Below are positions 17,629-23,971 of a stretch of 64,000 nt of DNA, piece by piece. The DNA lies in NCBI GenBank assembly GCA_963798855.1, contig CAWCUU010000002.1:1364001-1428000 (forward strand), written 5' to 3'. The stretch's first letter is position 1. Every line of letters begins with the position of its first letter. A program made the position numbers and the translations under genes. The notes beneath the pieces were generated by a model. It did not search any database. It saw only the letters and a list, made by a program, of their open reading frames with translations, and was not told the DNA's origin. Source of the stretch: CAWCUU01 sp963798855. GTDB lineage: Bacteria; Gemmatimonadota; Gemmatimonadetes; Longimicrobiales; RSA9.

Positions 17629-19203
17629 CTATCTCCTCCCGCCGCCGCCGAGCGGCCCGCTGGCCCGCTGGCGAATCCGATTCGTCATCTCCTCCTGCTG
17701 CTGCTGCATGCGGGCAACCGACATCAGGATCACCTTGTCGCCCGGCTCGACTCCGCTGAGGACCTCCGTGTAGTCCCAGTCGTACAGGCCGAGCAGCACG
17801 CGGCGGGCTTCCGGTCCTTCCGGCGTCTGCACGAAGACGAAGCCCGGGCGAGGCTCGATCCCCTCCTGCGCGGCCGCCGTGACGGCTGCCGGGTTCGAGC
17901 TCGCGGCGCCGAAGCGGCCGCCGCCCCGCGCGGCGCGGAACTGCTCGCGACAGCGGGAGAACGTGGCGCGGTCGGCCTCACTGAGCCCCTGGGGGCCGCC
18001 GGCGGAGCGTAGCTTGTCACGGAGTGCCGCACATTCCTGGCTCAGCCCGGCCGTGGCTCCGTTCTCGGCGGCCGCGGGCGTGCGTCCCTGCGTGTCGTCC
18101 GCGGCGACGGCAGGAGCACCGGCGGACCCGCCGGGTCGGGCCGAGCCTGCCGCGGCCGGCCTGCCGGCGCCGCCACCCGCGCGTGCGGTGCCGGCGGCGC
18201 CGCCCGCGTTGTCGCCGGGACGACCGCCCATGCCCATGCTCGACATGTCCAGACCGAGGACCGAGGCGGCGGCCACGATGTCCTTCGGCGCGACGATCGC
18301 CGCATTCGGCACCGCGATGGCGCCCTGCCGCTGCGCGATCCGGATCGTGACCTCCGCGTTCATCCCCGGCTGCAGCAACCCCTCGGAGTTGGGCAGCCGG
18401 ATCAGCACCGGAAACATCGTGACGTTCTGATCCTGGATCGCCTGCGGCTCGATCTTGTAGACCTTCCCGTCGAAGTGCCGACCCGGGTACGCCTCGACGG
18501 TGACGTCCGCCGGTTGCCCGGGCTTGACCTTGCCAATGTCGGTCTCGTCGACCAACGTGCGGACCTGGATCTCCGATAGGTCGGCCATCGTCATCAGCGT
18601 CGTGCCGCCCGACACGTTCGCGCTCGCGGACGCGATGATCACGCCGGGCTCGACGTTCTTCACGATGATCGTGCCGGCGATCGGCGCCCGAATCGTGACA
18701 TCGCTGAGCCGCTCCTGCGCGAGCTGCAGGTTCGTCTTCGCCTTGACCAGCTGCGCCTTCGAGTTGGCCTCATCGAGCCGGGCGGTCTCGAGCTCCTGCT
18801 CGGTGACGACGTTCGCCTGCCGCAGCTCCTGCGTCCGCTTCAGCTGGGCGGAGGAGGTCTCGAAGCGGGCCTGCGCCACGTCGAGGTCGGCCGCCGCCTG
18901 CTCGTACGCGTTGCGCACGTCGCGGGGATCGATCTCGGCGAGCAGCGTGCCCTGCGGCACCTTGTCGCCGGTCTCCGCGTGAACATCCAGTACTTCGCCG
19001 GATGCCTTCGACTTGACCTCCACGACGCGGATCGGCTCGACCGTGCCGGCCGCCTCCGCCTGGATGTTCAGATCGCGCCGCTCCACCACCACCACCTCCG
19101 AGGAGCTGGTCTCCGTCTCGGCCGCGTCGGAGCGATTGCAGCCCGCCAGCGCGACACCGCTCGACAGTGCGAGCACGGTTGCCAGCGCGTACTTGGAACG
19201 CAT
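17629..19203 (-). CDS. MacA/RND-type periplasmic adaptor lipoprotein
   Basis: The start at 19203 gives 524 residues, a strong GGAGGT eight bases upstream, and a clean lipoprotein signal (MRSKYALATVL, lipobox LAGC). An upstream in-frame ATG at 19272 overlaps the tolC stop as TGATG and is the alternative. Domains in order: barrel-sandwich hybrid (KSKASGEVLDVHAETGDKV), helical hairpin of about 90 residues (EQAAADLDVAQARFETSS onward), lipoyl return (IRAPIAGTIIVKNVEPG), beta-barrel, and membrane-proximal domain. Between the last two lies an insertion of about 130 residues, Gly/Ala/Pro-rich, with two cysteines and a GLSEADRATFSRCREQF segment. It links the inner-membrane MacB-like permease to TolC. 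Confidence 0.88.
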   Translation of the reverse strand: MRSKYALATVLALSSGVALAGCNRSDAAETETSSSEVVVVERRDLNIQAEAAGTVEPIRVVEVKSKASGEVLDVHAETGDKVPQGTLLAEIDPRDVRNAYEQAAADLDVAQARFETSSAQLKRTQELRQANVVTEQELETARLDEANSKAQLVKAKTNLQLAQERLSDVTIRAPIAGTIIVKNVEPGVIIASASANVSGGTTLMTMADLSEIQVRTLVDETDIGKVKPGQPADVTVEAYPGRHFDGKVYKIEPQAIQDQNVTMFPVLIRLPNSEGLLQPGMNAEVTIRIAQRQGAIAVPNAAIVAPKDIVAAASVLGLDMSSMGMGGRPGDNAGGAAGTARAGGGAGRPAAAGSARPGGSAGAPAVAADDTQGRTPAAAENGATAGLSQECAALRDKLRSAGGPQGLSEADRATFSRCREQFRAARGGGRFGAASSNPAAVTAAAQEGIEPRPGFVFVQTPEGPEARRVLLGLYDWDYTEVLSGVEPGDKVILMSVARMQQQQEEMTNRIRQRASGPLGGGGRR

Positions 19204-19271
19204 CGGATTCCACCTCCCCAAGTCGATCCGGCTGGCACCCGTGCGGCGCCCCGGCTTCGAGTTCGTAGTCA

Positions 19272-20666
19272 TCACAGCTCCCTCCCGACCAGCGCCTCGA
19301 GCTGAGCTCGGGCGATCTGGTACGCGTGCTTCGCCGTCACCAGGTCCGTCTGTGCCTGTACCAGGTTCACCTGCGACGTGATCCGGTCGAGGATGGTGGA
19401 CGCACCCAGACGGTAGCGCTCCTCCTGCACCCGCAGGTCCTCCTCCGCAACGGTCAGCGACTGCTTGGACAGCGACACCTGCTCCTCGGCCAGGTGCAGC
19501 GCGGCGAGGAGGTCGTTCAGCTGCGTACGCGCGCCCCGCCGCGCGTCCTCGAGCTGGGCATCGGCGACGTCGGCCTGGATCGATGCGCGCGCAGACGCCT
19601 GCTCGCGCTGCAGCCCGTTGAAGATCGGGTAGGAGAGGCCGAGCCGGACGCTCCAGCTGCCGCGGGCACCCGAAAACGCCGGGGTCTCGTTGAACCAGTC
19701 GTAGCCGCTGGAGAGCCGCAGGCTGGGCAGGTACTGCGAGCGGGCGGCGCCGACGCCGGACCTCGCGGCCTTGAGCGATGCCTCGGCGGTCACCACCGTC
19801 GGCGCCTGGTGCAGCACGATGTCCATCAGAGCCGAATCCGCGAGCACGAGCGGCTCCGGCTCGGCGAGCTCGGTGCTCTCCGCACCGACCGGACCGTTCT
19901 CACCTACCAGCTGTCCGAGCTTGTACGCGGCGCTATTGCGGGTCGTCTGCGCTTCCAGCAGAGCCTTTTGCGCCGTCGTCAGCTCGAGCTGCGAGCGGAG
20001 CACGTCAGAGCGTGTGGCGGTGCCGACGTCGGCCCGGCGTTGCGCCGCCTGCAGCCCCGCCCGGGCGTTCTGGAGTCGCGACCGCGCGACCTGGATCAGC
20101 TCCTCGCCCTGAAGTACGTCGAAGAACGTCTGCTTGGCGGACAGCGTCACGGCGAAGCGCTGCTCGAGCAGCGACGCCCGCGCGGCCTGCGTCTCGGCTT
20201 TCGCCTGGCTCAGCTCGGCGCCTCGCCGGAAGCCGGTGAAGATGTCCATGGAGGCGGAGAGACCCGCGGAGTAGCTGTCCTGCGAGCCGGAGACGGTCGT
20301 GTTCGTCTGCGAGTTGAATCGCTCGGTGCTGTTCAGCGCGGCACTCGTGGACATGCTGAGCGAGGGCAGGAAGCTGCCGATCGCGGTGCGCTCGCCCCAG
20401 CGGGCGGTGCGCACGTTGCCTTCACTCTGCACCATTGCAGGGCTGTGCTCGAGCGAAAGGCGAATCGCCTCGTCGAGCGTCACCGAGTCCGTCGGCGCCG
20501 GAAAGGCGCGCGGGGTCGTCGTATCGATGACGATCGCCTGCGCGGAAAAGACGCGCCGACCCGTCGTGTCACGGGCCGCTGTGGGCACCTGCGCGGCGAG
20601 GGCCGCGGTGACGCCCTGCGCGATCAGCGCCGCGATCACGATCACCGGTGTTCGCATCCTCTTCAA
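19272..20666 (-). CDS. TolC-family outer-membrane efflux protein
   Basis: The 464-residue protein starts with a TTG at 20666 that overlaps the preceding stop as TTGA, with GGAGG about nine bases upstream; an ATG at 20657 is the alternative. A signal peptide ends near AALAAQV. The mature protein contains two homologous outer-membrane-efflux repeats: the first with SVTLDEAIRLSLEHSP and a long alpha segment (QAKAETQAARASLLEQRF), the second with APTVVTAEASLKAARSGVGAARSQYLPSLRLSSGY and LSYPIFNGLQREQ. This is the usual 'trimeric alpha-barrel' outer-membrane channel. It is translationally coupled at both ends with the Spy-like sensor gene before it and the adaptor gene after it. Confidence 0.92.
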   Translation of the reverse strand: MKRMRTPVIVIAALIAQGVTAALAAQVPTAARDTTGRRVFSAQAIVIDTTTPRAFPAPTDSVTLDEAIRLSLEHSPAMVQSEGNVRTARWGERTAIGSFLPSLSMSTSAALNSTERFNSQTNTTVSGSQDSYSAGLSASMDIFTGFRRGAELSQAKAETQAARASLLEQRFAVTLSAKQTFFDVLQGEELIQVARSRLQNARAGLQAAQRRADVGTATRSDVLRSQLELTTAQKALLEAQTTRNSAAYKLGQLVGENGPVGAESTELAEPEPLVLADSALMDIVLHQAPTVVTAEASLKAARSGVGAARSQYLPSLRLSSGYDWFNETPAFSGARGSWSVRLGLSYPIFNGLQREQASARASIQADVADAQLEDARRGARTQLNDLLAALHLAEEQVSLSKQSLTVAEEDLRVQEERYRLGASTILDRITSQVNLVQAQTDLVTAKHAYQIARAQLEALVGREL

Positions 20667-21079
20667 AATCGCCTGCCTCCATCTCCGCGGCGGTCGTGGT
20701 CGTGCCGCTCGTATTCTCTCCTGCGCTCGGCGCGCAGGCTGTCTTCCTTCATGCGCTGCTCGGGCGTGAGCAGCTCCCGGATCTCGGCGCGTGTTGAATC
20801 CACAATCGCCCGCAGCTCCGGTCCGCGCTGCTTCCAGAACGCGTCCATCTGGGCTCGGCGCCGCTCGAGGATCGCCTCGGCCTGCTGCCGCTGCTGCGGC
20901 GTCAGGTCGAGCCGGTCGAGCAGGTGGCCATGCGACGCGGAGTCGCCATCGGCCCCGACCCGAGCGGGCTCCCGAGCGCTGACCACGCGCACGGTCGCCG
21001 CGCCCGCGAGCGTGCCGACGATGAACGTGGCGATCAGCACCACCAGCCCGATCCAGCGGGAGCGGCCTGACATGTTCAT
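20663..21079 (-). CDS. Spy/CnrX-like membrane-anchored periplasmic sensor
   Basis: The 138-residue protein starts at an ATG at 21079 that overlaps the preceding stop as TAATG, with GGAGG about nine bases upstream. Residues 8-30 form a hydrophobic anchor (WIGLVVLIATFIVGTLAGA); it may be an uncleaved signal anchor. The periplasmic part is helical and contains two LTXXQ motifs (LTPQQRQQAEAIL and LTPEQRMKEDSL). The C-terminus is His/Asp/Arg-rich (YERHDHDRRGDGG), which could bind metal. The placement directly behind an ECF sigma factor and a membrane anti-sigma-like protein, and in front of efflux genes, is that of CnrX in the CnrYXH nickel/cobalt system. The metal itself is not identified. Confidence 0.78.
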   Translation of the reverse strand: MNMSGRSRWIGLVVLIATFIVGTLAGAATVRVVSAREPARVGADGDSASHGHLLDRLDLTPQQRQQAEAILERRRAQMDAFWKQRGPELRAIVDSTRAEIRELLTPEQRMKEDSLRAERRREYERHDHDRRGDGGRRF

Positions 21080-21435
21080 TATCGAATTCCTCCTTCGACG
21101 GCGGCGATCATGTCGCCGACGGTCGGTTCCCTTTCCGTGACGATCCAGGTGCTGACGGGCGCGGGTACGTTGAGTGCCTCCGCGAACCCGGTGGACGGCG
21201 CCGGCAATGCAGCCGCGCCGGGCCGCGCGAGCCCGAGGGCCAGCGCAGAGGCGAGCGCGATCAGCGCCGCCGCCGCCAGAGCCGGTCGGGCCCAATCGGC
21301 GAGGACCACCATCGCCCCGCGTTCCGTCGCCCGTCGTTGCAGCTCCGGCAGCGCGGCCTCCATCACCCGCCGCACCAGGCGCTCCCGCGCCACGGGCGTC
21401 AGCAGTGGACCGAGATCAATCCCGTCGCGTTTCAT
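21079..21435 (-). CDS. single-pass membrane anti-sigma-factor-like protein
   Basis: The 118-residue protein starts at an ATG at 21435, with GGAGGAG four bases upstream and a 20-base overlap with the sigma factor gene. The N-terminal 60 residues are cytoplasmic and helical (LLTPVARERLVRRVMEAALPELQRR), then there is one transmembrane helix (PALAAAALIALASALALGLA) and a short periplasmic tail containing EREPTVGDMIAAVEGG. There is no zinc-binding HxxxCxxC, so it is not a ZAS-type anti-sigma. Its role is inferred from topology and from its position between the ECF sigma factor and the Spy/CnrX-like sensor, analogous to CnrY. Confidence 0.65.
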   Translation of the reverse strand: MKRDGIDLGPLLTPVARERLVRRVMEAALPELQRRATERGAMVVLADWARPALAAAALIALASALALGLARPGAAALPAPSTGFAEALNVPAPVSTWIVTEREPTVGDMIAAVEGGIR

Positions 21436-21988
21436 CGAGCTCCTCCGCATAGAACCCCTGCCCGAGCCGCTCGCGCAGCGCGCGGCGGGCGTAAAACAGG
21501 TGCGACCGAACCGTGCCCTCCGGCATCATCAGCCGCTCCCCGATCTCGCGGTGGGTCCAGCCCTCGAGATCGTGGAGCAGCACCACCTCGCGCTGCACCT
21601 CCGATAGCGTCTCGAGCGCCCGTGCGAGACGCTCCCGGAGCTCGTTGCGCTCCGCGACCGCGGCCGTGTCCGACTTCGCATCGCCACGTCGCACGTGCTC
21701 GAGCGGCTCGGCCTGCCGGACCCTCCGGCGGCGACGGAGCGAGTATGCACGGTTGCGAGCGATCGTGATCAGCCACGCACCGAAGCGCGCCGGCTCACGA
21801 CAGTCATCGAGGCGCTCCAGGGCGCGGATCAGCGCGTCCTGCGTGGCATCCTCCGCCTCCGCCGGCTCGCCCAGCGTCGCGAGCGCGACGGCGTAGGCGG
21901 CTCCGACGTGCCGGCGGACGAGAACCTCGAACGCGTCCCTGTCACCCTCCCGGGCGAGCTCGACCAGTCGGGCGTCCGTTTCGGTCAT
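21416..21988 (-). CDS. ECF-type RNA polymerase sigma factor
   Basis: The 190-residue protein is full length for the sigma-70 extracytoplasmic-function group. Region 2 spans DAFEVLVRRHVGAAYAVALATLG through DATQDALIRALERLDDCR and ARFGAWLITIARNRAYSLRRRRR (the -10 recognition helix). Region 4 spans LETLSEVQREVVLLHDLEGWTHREIGERL and the helix-turn-helix MPEGTVRSHLFYARRALRE (-35 recognition). The ATG at 21988 has no good Shine-Dalgarno sequence and may be read from a leaderless or short-leader transcript. It heads a seven-gene operon with overlapping junctions, which implies that it controls its own operon together with the anti-sigma-like and sensor proteins. Confidence 0.9.
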   Translation of the reverse strand: MTETDARLVELAREGDRDAFEVLVRRHVGAAYAVALATLGEPAEAEDATQDALIRALERLDDCREPARFGAWLITIARNRAYSLRRRRRVRQAEPLEHVRRGDAKSDTAAVAERNELRERLARALETLSEVQREVVLLHDLEGWTHREIGERLMMPEGTVRSHLFYARRALRERLGQGFYAEELDETRRD

Positions 21989-22437
21989 GTGAATAGAGAC
22001 GCGCCAGGGGGCATCAACGTTGAATCCAGAGCGGGACGGGCCGGCGCGTGGCGCCGCCCTGGCGGGCGGGGCGCCGGCGCTTCGCGCGGGGCGCTCCTGC
22101 GGAGGGCGCCACTTCGCGGGGGCGGCTTCGCCGGGGGGCGCTCCGCCCTGACGGGCGATCGCGGGGGGCGCTCCGCCCTGGCGGGCGATCGCGGGGGGCG
22201 CTCCGCCCTGGCGGGCGATCGCGGGGGGCGCTCCGCCCTGGCGGGCGATCGCGGGGGGCGCTCCGCCCTGGCGGGCGATCGCGGGGGGCGCTCCGCCCTG
22301 ACGGGCGATCGCGGGGGCGCTCCGCCCTGACGGGCGATCGCGGGGGGCGCTCCGCCCTGACGGGCGATCGCGGGGGGCGCTCCGCCCTGGCGGGCGATCG
22401 CGGGGGGCGCTCCGCCCTGACGGGCGGTCGCGGGGGG
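21989..22437. other. 449-bp gap with GC-rich repeats upstream of the sigma factor
   Basis: The gap separates the sigma factor start from the nhaA stop, both minus strand. It holds the 30-bp array (22134-22437) and, from about 22040 to 22133, degenerate GC-rich sequence with the same GGGCGC words. The sigma operon promoter must lie in or near 21989-22040; a weak TTGATG (about 22017-22022 on the minus strand) and CTATTC pair is visible but has a short 15-base spacer. Confidence 0.4.
22134..22437. repeat. ten-copy 30-bp GC-rich tandem array ending at the nhaA stop codon
   Basis: Ten units run head to tail; nine are 30 bp and one (near 22312) is 29 bp. Each unit reads GGGGGGCGCTCCGCCCTG followed by A or G and then CGGGCGATCGC. 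Within each unit CGCCC and GGGCG form a five-base inverted repeat across four bases, and GCGATCGC is an eight-base palindrome. The only internal variation is the A/G position and one A-to-G change in the last GCGATCGC. There is no spacer diversity. On the coding strand the array starts immediately after the TAG of nhaA (22438-22440). Confidence 0.95.
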
Positions 22438-23757
22438 CTATCCAGCGGGTGGCGTCGTGCGGAGGAGCAGCCAGCCCACCGCGCCGCTGAGGATGGAGCC
22501 GGCGAAGACGCCGACCTTGGCGGCGGCGAGGGCATGGGGGTCGCCGAGGCCGAGCGTCGCAATGAAGATCGACATCGTGAAGCCGATGCCGCACAGCCAT
22601 GCGGCGCCGTAGATCTGGCGCCAGGTGACGCCGGCGGGGAGACGGGCGAGGCCGAGTCCGATCGCGGCGCGGGCGAAGATCATGACGCCGGCCTGCTTGC
22701 CGAGGACGAGGCCGAGCGCGACGCCGGCGGTTACGTTCGCGGCGGCGCCGGTGCTGCCGCGCAGGTGCACGCCGGCGTTCGCGAGCGCGAAGAGGGGCAT
22801 GACGAGGTACGCGACGTATCCGTGCAAAGCGTTTTCGAAGCGGCAGAGCGGGCTCTGCACGTGCCGGCAGGCCATCTCGAGGTGGTGCGCGGCGTGGCGC
22901 TGCTCGATCGTCGGTGGTCCGGCCCGGTGGCCGTGGGGGTCGAGGATCTCGGCGAGGCCGCGCACGTGCTGGACGAAGTCGCTGCGATGCATGCGTCGCG
23001 TCGCGGGGATCAGCAGCGCGACGAGCACACCCGCCACGGTGGCGTGCACGCCGGAGTCCAGGACCGTGATCCAGACGCCGCCACCGAGCACGGCGTAGAC
23101 GACCGGTCGCCAGATGTGCAGCCGGTTCGCGAGCGCGATCAACGCGAGCAACAGCAGCGCGATGCCGAGGCTGGTCCATGCGATCTTCCCGGTGTAGAAG
23201 ATCGCGATGACGATCACGGCCCCCAGGTCGTCGGCGATCGCGAGGGCGGCGAGGAAGATTTTCAGGCCGAGCGGAATCCGTCGGTTCAGCAGCGATAGCA
23301 CCCCGAGCGAGAAGGCGATGTCGGTGGCCATGGGGATACCCCAGCCGGTGTGCGCCGGGGTTCCGGCGTTCAGGGCGAGGTAGATGGTAGCCGGCACGAT
23401 CATTCCGCCGAGCGCCGCGATCAGCGGTAGAAGCGCCTTCTTCGGTGCCGAAAGCTCGCCGATCAGCAACTCCCTCTTGATCTCGAGGCCGACGAGGAAG
23501 AAGAACATGGCCATCAGACCATCGTTGATCCAGTCGCGTAGCGGCTTCTCGAGGGCGTAGAACGGGCTGGAGACGCCGATCGGCATCTCCCAGACGCGGT
23601 CGTAGGAGGCCGCGAAGGGACTGTTGGCCCAGAGGACGGCGGTCAGAGCGGCCGCCAGCAGGATGATTCCGCCCGACGCCTCCATCCGGAGGAAAGTCTG
23701 GAACGGGCGGATCAGGGCGCTCCGCGGGAGGCGCCTTCGTACCTTCGTCGCGTTCAT
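22438..23757 (-). CDS. nhaA: NhaA Na+/H+ antiporter
   Basis: The 439-residue protein starts at an ATG with GAGG five bases upstream; a longer reading from 23844 adds a basic, non-conserved stretch and is not preferred. Family hallmarks are present: FFFLVGLEIKRELL, GWGIPMATDIAFSLGVL and ALAIADDLGAVIVIAIFYT, the last containing the paired aspartates that bind Na+ or H+ (Asp163/Asp164 in E. coli). Twelve hydrophobic helices are seen, with a hydrophilic His-rich loop of about 70 residues between the two halves (QRHAAHHLEMACRHVQ region). It exchanges Na+ or Li+ for protons at the inner membrane. Its stop codon runs straight into the 30-bp repeat array. Confidence 0.95.
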   Translation of the reverse strand: MNATKVRRRLPRSALIRPFQTFLRMEASGGIILLAAALTAVLWANSPFAASYDRVWEMPIGVSSPFYALEKPLRDWINDGLMAMFFFLVGLEIKRELLIGELSAPKKALLPLIAALGGMIVPATIYLALNAGTPAHTGWGIPMATDIAFSLGVLSLLNRRIPLGLKIFLAALAIADDLGAVIVIAIFYTGKIAWTSLGIALLLLALIALANRLHIWRPVVYAVLGGGVWITVLDSGVHATVAGVLVALLIPATRRMHRSDFVQHVRGLAEILDPHGHRAGPPTIEQRHAAHHLEMACRHVQSPLCRFENALHGYVAYLVMPLFALANAGVHLRGSTGAAANVTAGVALGLVLGKQAGVMIFARAAIGLGLARLPAGVTWRQIYGAAWLCGIGFTMSIFIATLGLGDPHALAAAKVGVFAGSILSGAVGWLLLRTTPPAG

Positions 23758-23927
23758 CCCCACCTCGCCACCACTGCCGCTCCAAGATGCGTTGAACCCG
23801 CGGCCGGCGACAGGGGTTTTCGGGGCAGGCAGCCTTGCCGTCACGGCCCTCCGGCGCCGGTGCGAGCGAGCGGGCCACCAGCGCTCGGGCGAGGAGCGGA
23901 TTCAACCATCTCCGCGCTGGCGGTGTC

Positions 23928-23937
23928 CAATGCATTG
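23928..23937. promoter_or_regulatory. CAATGCATTG palindrome in a divergent promoter region
   Basis: A ten-base perfect palindrome lies 35 bases before the ATG of the second DUF5916 gene, in the 214-bp region between nhaA and that gene (divergent). It is one of few AT-containing elements there and could be an operator; nothing else supports this. Confidence 0.2.
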
Positions 23938-23971
23938 ATGGCCGGCTCTCACCCCCTGCGGAGATCCCCCG

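Noticed and set aside
16414..19203. Complete MacAB system
   Set aside because: The permease lacks the N-terminal ATPase of MacB and no separate ATPase gene is in the operon.
22134..22437. CRISPR-like appearance of the 30-bp array
   Set aside because: The units are contiguous with no variable spacers, and no cas gene is present in the window.
22048..23298. Long open frame on the plus strand across the 30-bp array and antisense to nhaA, with repeated RGGRSALAGD peptides
   Set aside because: The frame is open only because the repeat unit is a multiple of three bases and GC-rich sequence lacks stops. The nhaA gene on the other strand has all family motifs and a ribosome-binding site.
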